A DNA stretch of 64,000 nucleotides from Palaemon carinicauda. Lineage: Eukaryota; Arthropoda; Malacostraca; Decapoda; Palaemonidae. Position numbers and translations under genes: made by a program. The DNA is taken from NCBI RefSeq assembly GCF_036898095.1, contig NC_090725.1, forward strand, positions 319,588,154 through 319,652,153, given 5' to 3'. Each line of letters begins with the position of its first letter. Position 1 is the first letter of the stretch. The notes under the pieces are model-generated. The model made no database searches and was not told the DNA's origin. It saw only the letters and a program-made list of their open reading frames with translations. Positions 42,893 through 56,690 of this stretch are shown in pieces.

Positions 42893-42980
<88 letters not shown>
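42893..42980. repeat. (GA)n microsatellite
   Basis: Forty-four perfect GA units at the 3' end of the SINE-like copy. Confidence 0.98.
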
Positions 42981-42983
<3 letters not shown>

Positions 42984-43045
42984 TGTTCCCCAAGTCAGAG
43001 GAATTGGCTTGTATTAAATCCTGTCAAGAAAGGAAGCAATATGAA

Positions 43046-43048
<3 letters not shown>

Positions 43049-43124
<76 letters not shown>
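43049..43124. repeat. (AG)n microsatellite
   Basis: Second perfect AG tract, 68 bp after the previous one. Confidence 0.98.
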
Positions 43125-43126
<2 letters not shown>

Positions 43127-44170
43127 TGAGTTACCCTATTTCGCAGAGTCGTAGAACAAAATAAGTAATACTAAGGTACCTAGGTTATGCAATATCCAAA
43201 CTCCCATATTTTGTTTTCATCCCTTTTATAGTTACAACAATGATTTATAATCTGATCTCATAATTCTCAATTTAATACTCAAACTCCTCTAGCCCCAGTG
43301 AGCTCTGATAGCCCCTCAAGGGCAAGTAATTAAACTAATGGTACCTTTTAAGGGTGTGGGCTAAGAAATAATTACTTGAAAGGTCAGCAGTGCGTACTCA
43401 AGAGACATCGAAAGGCATAACCTTTAATGTTTTACTGTAATATTTTTAATTGTACGATGACCCCTTTGGGGTAAATAACTTATCACTTAAAGGTGTAGGT
43501 ACATAAATATTTACTTACGTCAGTAGTGGGTACTTCGAAATACTTAACATTCAATATTGGTCGATATCATTTCATATAGGATCCCTATTCCACTATGATA
43601 ATTTGGAAATTGCTCATTACGAATAAGTATTTAGGTTTGTTATTACTTTGATAACTATCAATGTTTCGAATGTGAAGCCTTTTAGCCATTACAATTCCTA
43701 TCATAAAGTTCAAGCTGGTTTAAAATACGGTAAATTGATACCAATTATCACATGAATTGAAAGGAAAGCTGGGCAAAAGGCCAGGCAATCACACAAACGA
43801 ATATAAGTTAAAATTGTTAAACAGAAAAAGGTCAGGTATTAATCTAATTGTATAATCTATTAGTCTGAATATTTTAATACGCTCTCAAAATGTCTAACGC
43901 TAAAAAATAGTTAAGAGAATGAAAAAGGAGTAAAGCAGATTATGAATTACTTATATTTAGGGAATTTAAACTTTTTTAAGAGATTAAAAAAAGGTAAGGC
44001 GGATAATGAATTAATTATGTTTAGGGAATTAAAAAAACCTTTCGAGTATTATATTCCAATTCTTGTGAATTTTGCAAGGGTAAAATGCCCAATACTCTCT
44101 TACAATGTTACGAATTTTCCTCAAAGAAAGATACTATTTTAAGACATGACTTTTTTTGCGTAACAGTATC

Positions 44171-44204
<34 letters not shown>

Positions 44205-45659
44205 ACCCAGAAACCAATGCAATATATGGGAATGGGACTGTCATACCTTGACCAATAATGTAAGGAAATAAAAGTAATCTTGGCCATAAATCCAGGAAAC
44301 GTCCCACTTAAACACAGAAACCTAACGATATTATTAGTCAACGATTTATAAACCTATTCTTCATACCAAATCAGTTTTCACACAAACACACATTCACAAA
44401 TCTGGACAGCTTTCACAACAACGACATGATATTCAAGAACTTATTACACAATTCATGTAAAAATGATTCTAGTGTGGTTTATCCCTTCTTTATGTCGTGG
44501 GCACAAACGACACGAGACAAGAAACATAATGGAATTTATGAACCGAGCTGTGCACCTTTTCAGAGAGCCCAGGTATCTCGCCATAACAGAAAGCTCTGAA
44601 ATGCAAGGCTTCAAAATGACCACTTACTAATTTCCTTGATACACTTACGTTAAGTAAACTTATCATTAATCTTTAACATTTCAATTATATCTGAATATGA
44701 AGTTTGTATGAAATTATTTTTGGAAATAACAGTTACCATCAATTACACATTAACTTCAAAAAGAGGATAAACATGTCTGGAGCACGTTGAATCACAATCC
44801 TTTTACATTACATAGACTTTCCCACTACTTATATTACACAGATCATAAAAAATTGATATATATGTCATCGACACAAGTGCATATAAATTTGCTAGAAATG
44901 AAAATGATGGACCAAAACCTGTACATTTGACATTATATCTTCCTACAATGCAAGTTTCTTATACATTCTGAAATACCTGATTTGAATAACATCATTTATA
45001 TCATATTCTTAAATTTGATAAATCATTACAAGCTTATAGAATTTGAGGCTTTTGAGCAAGTTAATAATGGCATAACATAGACATCATTTTTCATGACTTT
45101 AGCAGTCAGGATAAAAACTGCACTAACAATACCGCTGGATTAATAAGCAGACTAAAGTCCAACACGTTTACCAAAACAAGATGTTAGCCTTTGACAAGTA
45201 CAATATATTCAAGCTAACACATTGAGCTACAGCTCTCAAAACACCAGTAAAAGAATGAACAAGTTTTGTACATGGGGAATAAAATAAGTCTAAATGAACA
45301 AGTGGTTACTCTAGTTAAGATCAGGAACTATCTCATGGACCTTTTAGCCCATTTTATGGTGAGGAATAAAATGGCAAAAGCTGATGCTCAAAGAGGAAGG
45401 GGGCAGAGGGAGACTCAATCAGCCATATGAGGCGAGAGTAGTTTTTTTTAAACATTTCCAAATTGGGATAAGGGAGGATCAAGGATGGGGAGTGGGAGAT
45501 CTGAAATTAGATGTGAACATCAGGTTGAAATTAGAGGTTAACATTAACTTAAAATAAAAGAGAACTTCTTCGTAAATAAACCTTATTGGAATATGTAAAC
45601 AAAATCTCCCTTTACTTTTAATAATTAGCATGTTATTCTTCAAGGTATATTCATGTAGC

Positions 45660-45662
<3 letters not shown>
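43125..45662. other. AT-rich DNA without recognisable gene
   Basis: One 29-base poly(A) run at 44173-44201 and nothing else that I can name. Short frames (43942-44142) lack motifs. Confidence 0.5.

Positions 45663-45742
<80 letters not shown>
45663..45742. repeat. (GA)n microsatellite
   Basis: Forty perfect GA units. The 690 bp after it (to 46430) hold nothing recognisable. Confidence 0.98.
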
Positions 45743-45744
<2 letters not shown>

Positions 45745-46429
45745 ATATCTAGATTATTTATACTACCTGGAAATTAAAGGAACTTCCTTAGACTGGAGTG
45801 CAGATTTAAATGCATCTATTTTATATCCCGTCTATTTTATACCTAATCACAAATATACATTCATCTACACAACCATATGATTAAAATTCTTCTCCCTCCC
45901 ATTAGTTAAACAGAATTTCTCTACACTAATTTTTATTGGCCTAAGAGATTTAAAATTTTCATCTAACTATGAAATTACTGTAGAAGCTTTTCCAGCAATC
46001 AGCTGGTTGCTGAGGTTACTTTCTAAAACTACTAAATAGCAAGAGACACTTTCTAATATCAGTCAACGGTCAAACCTTTTATATTCTTTTATTTAGTGCA
46101 ATAGCTATACAATGATAGATTCATAAATAAACAACCAAAAGTTTAGCAGGTGACCTTAATACCTGTCATAGGTTACTGCTATTTCTATTCACCAAAACAT
46201 TAAGACCACTATCACAAATATTTGTTCCGTTTAAATCCATAACATCACTCTGAGCTCATAACCTTTAAAATTTCCATTTACAAAAATCTAATGAGCTAAC
46301 TAGACTCTACTTCATGTTTTATCTCTTTTATACTTACATATATTTCATACTCCCATTAACCTATATACTGTAGCTTGTTATTTTAATCACCAATAGTGTT
46401 CCGCACCGCCAATCATCTCTAGTTCATAA

Positions 46430-46615
46430 TACATTTAGGATTGGGTAATACTGAGGAATTTTGGCTACAAAATTCAGCACTTTGGCCTGCAGGGCCATTC
46501 CGTGCCCAACTGCAATTGAGGGATACCCATGTAGTTACACTATAGTAACCGTTAAGAGATTGAACAGAAAATAGTAAGGTAATCGTTGTGAATGGAGCTA
46601 AAAGTTAAAGGATAT
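46430..46615 (+). repeat. SINE-like repeat, 5' part, split by minisatellite
   Basis: GAGGAATTTTGGCTACAAAA, TTTGGCCTGCAGGGCCATTC, CAACTGCAATTGAGG and CACTATAGTAACCGTTAAGA follow the order of the decapod repeat also seen at 42593. Its 3' part resumes after the 29-bp array at about 48410. Confidence 0.55.
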
Positions 46616-46619
46616 AAAA

Positions 46620-48410
46620 CAAGTGTAGATAGGGTTAGAAGGAACGTTCAAAGGAGGTAGGGTCATAAGGAATATGGAAGTGCAGGTAGGGTCACAAGGA
46701 ATATGGAAGTGCAGGTAGGGTCACAAGGAATATGGAAGTGCAGGTAGGGTCTCAAGGAATATGGAAGTGCAGGTAGGGTCAGAAGGAATGTGGAAGAGTA
46801 GGTAGGGTTAGAAAGAACATTTAAGTGCAGGTAGGGTCAAAAGGAACGTGCAAGTATAGGTAAGGTCAGAATGAACGTGCAAGTACAGGTAGGGTCACAA
46901 GGAACGTGCAAGTGCAAGTAGGGTCAGAAGGAATGTGGAAGTGTATGTAGGGTTAGAAGGAACGTGCAAGTGCAATAAGGGTCACAAGGAACGTACAAGT
47001 TCAGGTATGGTCACAAGGAACGTACAAGTGCGGGTATGTTCACAAGGAACGTCCAAGTGCAGGTATGGTCACAAGGAACGTCCAAGTGCAGGCAGGGTTA
47101 CAAGGGACGTCCAAGTGCAAGAAGGGTCACATGGAAGATATAATTGCAGGTAGGGTCAGAAGGAACGTGCCAAGTTCAGGTAGGATAGAAGGGAATGGGG
47201 AAGTGTAGGTAGGGTCACAAGGAACGTGAAAAGTACAGATAGGGTCAGAAGGGACATGCAAGTGCAGGTAGGGTAACAAGGAACGTGCAAGTGCAGTTAG
47301 GGTCAGAAGGAATGTGGAAGTGTATGTAGGGTTAGAAGGAACGTACAAGTGCAGGTATGGTCACAAGGAACGTAGAAGTGCAGGTATGGTCACAAGGAAC
47401 GTAGAAGTGCAGGTATGGTCACAAGGAACGTCCAAGTGCAGGCAGGGTTACAAGGAACGTCCAAGTGCAAGAAGGGTCACATGGAGGGTATAATTGCAGG
47501 TAGGGTCAGAAGGAACGTGCAAGTTCGGGTAGGATAGAAGGAATGGGGATGTGTAGGTAGGGTCACAAGGAACGTGAAAAGTACAAATAGGGTCAGAAGG
47601 GACATGCAAGTGCAGGTAGGGTCACAAGGAACGTGCAAGTGTAGGTAGGGTAACAAGGAACGTGCAAGTACAAGTAGGGTAGGATATAATGTGTAAGTGT
47701 AAGTAGGTCAGAAGGAACATCCAAATGCAAGTCGGGTCAGATGAAACGTCCAAGTGCAAATAGTGTCAGAAGGAACATGAAGTCTAGGCAAGGTCAGGAG
47801 GAATATGCAAGTGCAGGTAAGGTCAGACGAAATGTGCAAGTGCAGGTAAGGTCAGACGAAATGTGCAAGTGCAGGTAAGGTTAGAAGGAACGAGCAAGTG
47901 CAGATAAGGTCAGAAGGAAAATCTAAGTGAAGGTAAGGTCAGAAGAAACGTAAATGGGGAGTTATGGTCAGGAGGAACGTGCAAATGTAGGTAGAGTCAG
48001 AAGGAATGTGTATGTGCAGTTAGGGTCAGAGAAACGTGCAAGTGTAGGTAGAGTCAGAAGGAATGTGCAAGTGCAGTTAGGGTCAGAAGAAATGTACAAG
48101 TGTAGGTAGGCTCAGAAGGAATGTGTAAGTGCAGCTAAGTAAGTATGTATGTGTAAGTGCTGCTATGATCAGTAGGTATGTGCAAGTTCAGCTATTGTCA
48201 GAAGGCACGTGCCAGTGCAGGTAGAATCAGAAGGCATTTGGAAGTTCAGTTACAGTCATGTTCAAAGATATGTTCAAATGCATGAATTGTTAGAAGGACC
48301 ATGCAAGTGCAGGTAAGGTCAAAAGGAACTGGCAAGAGCAGGTAGGGTCAGGAGGAACATGCAATTGCACATAAGGTCACAAGGAACGCACACGTGCAGG
48401 TATGATCAGA
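46620..48410 (+). repeat. 29-bp minisatellite, about 60 units, with higher-order period
   Basis: Unit GTGCAGGTAGGGTCACAAGG plus AACGTGCAA. The first units start at 46681, 46710 and 46739, giving a period of 29. Units vary at a few positions (AATATGGAA, AACGTCCAA). A block of about 13 units starting at 46921 is repeated from 47300, an offset of 379 bp, with the same order of variant units, including the odd CACATGGA(A/G)G(A/G)TATAATTG unit. Units at the far end (48000-48400) are more diverged. Because 29 is not a multiple of three, apparent frames such as 46935-47153 are meaningless. Confidence 0.95.
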
Positions 48411-48480
48411 AGGAAAGCTGCAAAGACCATCAAGCAATGCCTTAACTGGTGTTATTACATCCCCTACGGAGATAATATAC
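48411..48480 (+). repeat. SINE-like repeat, 3' part
   Basis: AAGGAAAGCTGCAAAGACCA, AAGCAATGCC and then ACATCCCCTACGGAGA match my recollection of the 3' end of the decapod repeat whose 5' part lies at 46430. Confidence 0.5.
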
Positions 48481-48687
48481 TTAATTTCGTATCTAGCCTG
48501 TCGATAAATTAAATCCTTTGATCTTGAGTCTATCCAATCAATGTTTCATAATCTAGTTCAATATACCTTCATTCACCTAGATTGTATTACTTCCTTTACA
48601 ATTTAATCTGCAAGTTTCATTACCAAGACTCTCCATTACGTTTTACTAACTTTAATTTTCTCAATTTCTCGCAGAAGGAACGAAGAT

Positions 48688-48821
<134 letters not shown>

Positions 48822-49639
48822 GCCATCTGTTGCCAAGCAATACAACAGATCAAAGGACTTTGGGTAATGGGGCGAAATCTGACTGATATTTTAGAATTAT
48901 TTACACAAAAAACAAGGAATAAAAGATACCTTACTATTCTTTATCTTTAACATATAAATCAAAAGAAATATTCGTATTTGTTTTCATTTTTAGAAAATCG
49001 AATTGTAAACATGGAATACGTTATTTTCGATAGAAGGAAAGCAAAAGCTAATTATTGTGAACGGGTGAAATTTCTAAAATATTATATTTTCAATATTCTC
49101 TTATTTAAGGAACCAAAGAAGATTAAACAAATCCATTGCCAGACTCTATGATCGTTTGATAGATAACTCAGAAAGAAAAATTTCAGGTGCTACATATAAG
49201 CAACATACCTTGAATTCTATAATGAAGTTATCTTTAAAATATACCCCCAAAATAAAAGATAGGATAAATTATTGGAAAATTGGAATAGTATATAAATGTT
49301 AAATGCACGAATTTGAAAGATTTTCCAATTAGATCATAAATCTCAGAACAATGTGTTATAACTCTAGAGTCTAAAAATGACAGAAAAGCTGAAACTTTTC
49401 AGAACAAGTCATTGAAAAAAAAGAAACAAGAAATTACTTAGATAGAAACAAGAAACCAACGAGTGATATGAAATAAGCTATCCATGGCTCCTTAAACCAA
49501 GGTGTGTAACGGAGAACTCCATACACAAAGAATTGCTCTAAATAACTGCATAGGCAATATAATGCTCCAAATAACTTATAGATCATTTCATCATCCAATG
49601 AATGCATAGGGCATCCCCTAGAAGTATTTTAAATGACAC

Positions 49640-49775
49640 TAAAGCAGTACCTGCCAAACTCGGCTGAATCCCTCGTCAGGCAGGGAGGAGTGGAAAGAGA
49701 AAAGGTCCCCTTTTGTTCCTTGTTTGATGTCAGCTACGCCACAAATTTGGGGGAAGTTCCTTGGTAAATAGATAG
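49640..49775 (+). repeat. Dispersed decapod repeat copy
   Basis: TACCTGCCAAACTCGGCTGA, CCCTCGTCAGGCAGGGAGGA, then TTTGATGTCAGCTACGCC and TTTGGGGGAAGTTCCTTGGT. I recall this segment as a frequent decapod repeat. Only one copy is in the window, so the call rests on memory. Confidence 0.5.
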
Positions 49776-51589
49776 ACTAGAGACGCAAGTATCCAGAAAA
49801 ACTTCCAAGACAAAGATATGTCATTAATAACTAATTGAACAAAAGAAGAAGGCCCAAATAACTCTATAGACAAAGTGTGGCCTGAGTAAACCAGTGTGTG
49901 CTACAAAAAGATTCTGAAAACGAGGGAATATTCAAAACTGGGAATCAAATGAATAACCATGATAGCTTATTGAATCAAGAAACTCCTCGGAAAACTCAAA
50001 AGATATGTGATTCTAATGTTACTGCATAGATTGATGAGTATCCAAAATAACCTAAAAAATCGGAGGGAGACTGAATTTCTCCATAATTCAAAGCTACCGA
50101 ATTCCTGAAATAACTCCATAGGACAAGCATTGTTAAGGAAGAAGTTTTAAATAAATCACAAACACTTAGTAAATTAAGGCATTACCGAATAGCCAACGTT
50201 CATCCAGAGAAAAATCATAAAACAAGGGAAACCCAGCAAGACATTTTCAAACAAAGTGCCAGAAAAAAAACTGAATAATAAATAAAGCCCTTTATACCGG
50301 AAGAGAAGGAAAATAGAGCTCTAAAACAGAAAAATCTGTAAACAAAGAAAGTTAACAAACAACTCTATACAGCAAGGAATGTCCAAAGTAACTCAGCAGA
50401 CCAAAGAGCATACACAGGATATCATGATTTACGCTAAAGACAGTATTGCCCCTTTAAAAAAGGGCAAGGAGAGAATTTAAATCTCTTGAAATCAAACTAG
50501 CCCTATCAACTGTCAGCTGGAATGGGCTAAAAATATCCTTAAAGGCGAGCATATTCCTGAAACCTAGAAAAGCTTTATAAAACTTTGCATACATAAGTAT
50601 AAAGGAAAATGGTCAGAATAGATAGGAGAAGATCATAACCATTTACATAATTTCTTTTGAAATGTTTACACCTAATAATAAGAATCCCAAAGAAGAAAAA
50701 CATATTTAACGGTGTCCTTAGGATGAATTATTCCTGGAAACCAACGTGAAAATTATGATCATTATTAAGTAGTTAATGGTTGCTATTGCTTTATCAAACC
50801 ACTTAATTCTCTGGATATATAAAGAAGTATTTGAAATTCAAATTCACTTTCAATATTTTCCTCTGGTAACCATTAGAACAAAAAAGAATTTTCAGTATTC
50901 ACTGAATAGGAGACAAATTAGAAGTATTCAGAAAACATGAGATTTAAACAAAGTAAAGCTGTGAAATCATTATTACGTCCCCGAATGAGATCTATTTTTT
51001 CTATATAAGAAAGCACAGTAAACCTATCATGATAAGAGAAATAAATACAATCAAAATCATGTTTCAGACCTGGATTAGGAATAAATTTTGACGATAGATA
51101 ACCTCTGAATTTTGCAGAAAACTGTAACTCGTTAAAAATCTATTCATTTCTACCTTTGAACTGTGTACAAAATTTTAACTCTTTAAAAATGCTAGCATTT
51201 CTAACTTATCAAACCATCAATAATCAACTGATGAAATAATATCAGCCTTCAGCGAGATCCTAGAAAAATCTTCAGAAGACTTGTGTTGAAGTGTCCAGCA
51301 ACAGATTCTCCGAGAGATTTAACTTTCTGAACAGAACCTTCATATATAATCACTTACTAACAACTTAGACTCTTGTTAGATCAGCAAAATTTACCACGGT
51401 GCGCAAAAACCAGTCGTTAACCATAAAGGAAGTACTATGATCTAATAAAATAATGTAGTTCATTTCCAATTATTCAGATTGTTCAATATCATGAACATGC
51501 TTCGTATCAATTAGAACAGACGAAGTAGTCCTATATGAAAAATACCCAAGTGAGAATTGGAAATGTGGAAACGGAGAGAATAATGGGCT

Positions 51590-51755
51590 TGAGTGTACCT
51601 TCAAGCAAGAGAACTCTAACTCAAGACAGTGGAAGACCATGTAAAGAGGCTATAGCACTATCAGACATTAGAGAACAATAGTTGGATTTGGAGCGCACCT
51701 CTCTTTAAAAGGCTGCTAACCATACCTAAAGAGTCTTTTCTACTCTTACTAAAAT
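51590..51755 (-). repeat. (TAA)n-tailed retroposon, 5' module only
   Basis: The reverse complement matches 32325-32485: ACTATTGTTCTCTAATG, CTATAGCCTCTTTACATGGT, then GAGTTAGAGTTCTCTTGCTT. The 3' module and tail are absent, so this is a 3'-truncated or deleted copy. Confidence 0.72.
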
Positions 51756-54700
51756 TAGGGGAAGTGTCATGGTAGATACACAGATACCGAGTTGACATCT
51801 TGAATGAAGAGTTTTTCGGTTCATCTTAGTGTTGTCAGTTGCATGAGGAATGAGTAGAATATGCAAAGAACAGGGCAAAGAAAAAAATTAGCTGTAACCA
51901 GAAAGGGATCCAATGTAGTATTATCTGGCAAGTCAAAGAACCCAATAGATTTTTAGAGGTATTATCTCAACGGGTGGCAGGTACCTTTGCTAACCTACTA
52001 CCTATAGTATCAGGCGTTCTAATTAAAGGCAAAGCTGAAGAACCTACAAATATTTACTGAATCGGAAGGCCTAAAGGCAAGTAAGGATAGAAGCAAAACC
52101 TTATCATTTCATTAGCTAAAACATAGGGTAAAAACATGGAAATGTTAAGTAGCTTTCAAGGCTATCAACAGTCTGAGTCCAATATCCACAAATGCCACCA
52201 AGAAAATGTTATAGAAATGCAATGGACAACATAAATCACTGTATGACCTCACCAGTTTGAGAAACTGATCATCAGTTACACCTAAGGTTATTAGAATGTA
52301 TAAATGAAAATTAAGGGGACACGTCTGGCCCTACATTATACCATATAATAGAATTGATTATATACGTATTTTCTGAAAAAAAAAAAAAAAAAAAAAAAAA
52401 AAATAGCTATAGGGACCACAATGCTTGTTAGTGAAAAAGTTCATTTACTATTATTACCAAAAAGTTTTAGCTAGATATGTTTTCCTATTTATAAACAATC
52501 AAGGGTTTTTGTCACTTCAAACATAAAAGAAATTATAACTATAAATTCTACAGAAGTAGAAATTCAGGTACCATAAAACCGTTATACCAAATGTGCTTGG
52601 AAGAATTGCCAACATACAAGCCTTGTGGTCATATCTAATCAGAATTGAGTGGCATACAACTTAAAATCGTATAACCTTTTTCTAAAGTCCTGATAAAACA
52701 AGATATTGCCAACATTCCTATTCCTCGTATAAAAAAAATAATATTTTCAATTGATGACAATGGTTTAGCGAGTTGGAGATTGAATGTTGAGGCTTATAGT
52801 AAATTAATTATGACACAAGATAGCAAAAGACTGAGTTGGTGATTAGTTGTTGAATTGGTGAGTCAGTGATATTTCAAGTTGAATAGAAAGTCAAACTTAC
52901 CCTACGCTTTGTTCTTTGTTGAAATTTTTGAATAAGAAAAAATTGACAGTAATGTTTTCGATAGTTAAGGCGTACTCATTATAATGTAAAATTTAAACTA
53001 TATTGCACGGCAAGCAACAGATTTTAAGATTTATAGAAAAATAGTTATGCAGTTATATTTAAAAAGTTAACTTTAAAAAATTATTTAGGCAATATCAGGG
53101 TGTTTGGAGCCTCACTTCAATATATGTACCGTTTCTCCCCATACCCAAAACCATGGCACTTATTTTTTCCCATGAAGTCAGAGATCAGATATTCCACTTG
53201 CACAGTAAAACAGATGTTTTCTTGAGAAGTCTTCTTGTGATACTGGAAATCACAATTATATCTGCCGTCAGTTACTTAGCCTCAAGTATGCGACCAACTA
53301 TATCCTAAAAAAAAAAAAAAACTATGAATAATTAATTTTGCAATTTAGAAAGTATTCCATCTAACCCCACTTTAGCTACTTCATCATTGATAAGACTTTT
53401 TTTGAGAGATTAACTTTTGAAAAATATTAATATATATATAGAATGACCCAATAGCATGAAAACAAAACTAATAATGTATAGTAATGAATGACAAAATCTA
53501 TGACCATCTCACTAAAAAATAACTTAATAACTATATCACCTTCAAGGGAATTTCTTCAATACTAGAATTTTTTCTGATAGCAAAATATTCAACACTATAT
53601 TGTACACTTCCATTGATAATTATCACCTACTCTGTAAACCTGACTGAGGTGTAAGCTTCTAAAGAAAACTTAATTAATGGCAATTTTAACTTATCTTTAA
53701 ACTGGTGTTGGTTTAATATTACAGCCTCCATCCCTGTCATCAGCTTTGATTTAGGTACGAATGATTTAATCTTGTGCCATCAGTATCCTTTCAGCTTCCA
53801 GGAGAATCGAGTTTCCAGCTAGGAATTGATTTCTCTGTTGGCCTCTGCTTTTGGATCTCAAACGTGCAGGTAAATAAACGATCCTGGAAGAAAATAAAAT
53901 ATCTTTATCACAAATATTCGCCATCTTCAACTGATAACCTGACTCCTGATAGTTAGATACAAAATGTGAATTTTGAGGATTATCTGTTGAAATACCTGTC
54001 ACATCAACTTAATCTTTAGAAAGCAACAGCCACTTTTGAGCTACAAACTTTATAATGCTGTGAAGTATGCTTTCTTTTTTCCTCAAGGTACCAAGTGTGA
54101 AACTGGCAGTTTTAATCTTAAATCATTTAGGAGTTAGGAAACTTAAAGAATATTCATATAAGAAGAGAACAGAAAGAATAGCAACATCCCAATTCCATAA
54201 CAACCTTTGAACTAAATATCCCACATATATAACCTCATGTTTCCCCGCCCACAAAAACTCGGCTGTTTAACTTCTACTGTATAGCAGCAATCGCTTAAAA
54301 AAGGCTGAGTTCATATTTTAATAAACTCATCTTCACAGTATTAGAATAAGGACATAATACTGAATACAAAAATATTGTTCCCAATAGTTAATCCGTTGAT
54401 GAAAAAATAGTCACCAACAATTTGAATTTTTCAGTTACCTAGGCTAAATGAGAAATGACTAACCTTTAAGAACTAATGATTAGAGCGAGAAACTGAGTAG
54501 TCAAAGTATAGGAATCTAATATTTTTATGCTAAAACAATTAGAAATGCTGTTTATATTTAAATTTGAGGAGAAATATACTATATGCATCACAGTAGGGGG
54601 ACGAGGGCTACAGTCATGAATGTATCTCAACTGATGTATTGTTGATGTAAAGTTTTGTAGAACCCTTTTGTCTCACAACTGAAAGCACTTCTTAACCTTC

Positions 54701-55744
54701 TACTTCAACAGTCTTATCTCTTCATTTCCTCCACCTTCATATCCACCTAATATATGCATTAATTTCATAAATCCAAATGGTTTGTGTACCTTGCATTCCA
54801 TGAATGCTAGGCAATGATTTAAAAAAATAATTATGTAATGCATGTTATTCCCATGGAATGAAAATCCTTTCCCCTCCCTAACCAGATACCAAAAACTGTT
54901 GATCTATTGGAATAGAACCTATATATCCAAACCACACTTCAAAGCTATTATTTTCCCATTGTTATTAATATCAAAGACATCCTCTTTCACCAAATCCCTT
55001 CTCTCCATACCATACTTCATCTCTTCTCGCCATCTAATTATCTGCCTTCCTTACGACTTTCAACTTCAAACAGGCTCCTCCCTCCCCACTACTCATGCTC
55101 AACATGTGCCAACACCATCTCAATTGTGACACTCTTATCGCCTCGTAATTGTTACTATTCCTCTTATTCTTATTATTTAATGTTTTTTTTTTTCAATCTT
55201 TCAAGCAGTGATATGGAACCTATTCTCAACTTCATCCTCACATCCTACCTACTGACTTATAGAATATATCAAGTATCTAAATTGTTCCACTTGTTTTACA
55301 TCCTAGACTCTACTTTCATGTATGACTAGTGTCCCTACCTTCCTTACTGCTCACTATAAGTTTAATCTTACCCACATTTACCCTCAAGCCACCCCTCTCT
55401 GAAGACTTTAGCCAGCATAACCCCATTCACATTACCTATCCTAGGACTCCAGTCCTTTCTCTTTAATTACCGATGGGTTTAAATTACCTGGAATAGCCCA
55501 TCCAAACACAAACCTGTTTAACATACAAATCTATCATAATACATACTGGCTCATGTAAAAAATGTGACAAACTTGAAATAATTTGTATTTTCCTTAGCTA
55601 TAAAAAACAGAGTCCTTTAAATTGGATATTTAACAGCAAAGCTAGAGTACACAGGAAATAAAATATCATAGCAAAGTGGAAACAACGGACCAGTAGTTAT
55701 CAGTTGGTAGCGGAGGAAGCAACATCCCCAACAAACCACTTTGA

Positions 55745-56690
55745 TTGCTACGTCTCTGAAATTGTGGGCTTTGGGATGGTGTGATGTAGGAGGATCAGGA
55801 TTCAGAGCAAGGTCAATGACCCTGCGAATCCATGCAGAGATTGTGTTTTATGTGATCCTCCTCTTGTCTCTGCCTGTACTGATGAAAAGTGAGGGCACTC
55901 TGGGCCGAGCTGCTGCTGTTCTCAAGCACCTCACTGGACAAAGTCACAGATGATCTGGTTCGTTGAACAGAGCGGGGACTCATTATCCAGAAAGAGTAGA
56001 ATTGAGGATCAGAAATCCCCGGATTCTGAGTCTTGGTAACAAACTCAAGGACAAAGCTGAAGCTTACCCATGCCCATGCCCTTGAATGGACGACGTCCTA
56101 CAAGAGACCATGAAGTTTGTTAACCCGTTTGGCCAAGGCCAGGGGGAGTAGGAACTCCGTCTATCAAGTTAGGTGGCGATCTGTTGCCTGGTGAAATAGT
56201 TTGTACGGAGGTCCTTTTAGGGACCGAAGAACTCTAACCACCTTCCATGGGGTAAGTCTCATTTCCATCTGAGAATAGGTAAGTTCATAACTCCGTATTA
56301 GGAGGGAAAGTTTTGGCGATGAGGAAATGTCGATTCCTTTTAGTTTAAAGGTGAGACTCAAGGCTGAGCAGTAACCTTTAATCGCTGCAAAAGAAAGACG
56401 CATTTCTTCCTGCAAATAGACAAGGAACTCTGCATTTGCTGGAATAGTGCCATCGAGTGGATTGAGGCCCCTTCTACGACACCAATCATAGAAGACGTTA
56501 CACTTAGCCTGGTAGACTGAAGCTGATGACATTCGAAAATATCCAGACATCCTCTTTGCAACTTGTTTAAAAAATCCTATCTGAGTGAGGAGATGCTGAA
56601 TAGTCTCCAGGCGTGAAGACGTAGCGAAGATACTGCCTTGTGGTAAATGTTGACTTGTGGCTATCTGAGTAGATTGTGTCATGGAAGAAG
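55745..56690 (-). pseudogene. DIRS element 4 tyrosine recombinase remnant
   Basis: The N-terminal half is open (ETIQHLLTQIGFFKQVAKRM, YQAKCNVFYDWCRRRG, LQEEMRLSFAAIKGYCSAL) to about 56164. Two stop codons follow after DRHLT. The Arg-bearing segment (LALAKRVNKLHG) is still visible just downstream. The catalytic HxxR region and the Tyr are destroyed or deleted. Confidence 0.82.

Noticed and set aside
44173..44201. Poly(A) run as a retroposon tail
   Set aside because: No upstream element body or target duplication is visible. The run at 52378-52402 has the same problem.
46935..47348. Proteins of about 70 residues on both strands of the minisatellite
   Set aside because: The period of 29 is not divisible by three, so the frame changes every unit. 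No conserved peptide is possible.
46620..48410. Possible CRISPR-like array of 29-bp repeats
   Set aside because: Units are directly adjacent with no spacers, the genome is eukaryotic, and units drift gradually. This is a minisatellite.
54842..55329. Hydrophobic frames that might be a membrane protein
   Set aside because: Composition follows pyrimidine-rich AT sequence, with no start context, domain or splice structure.
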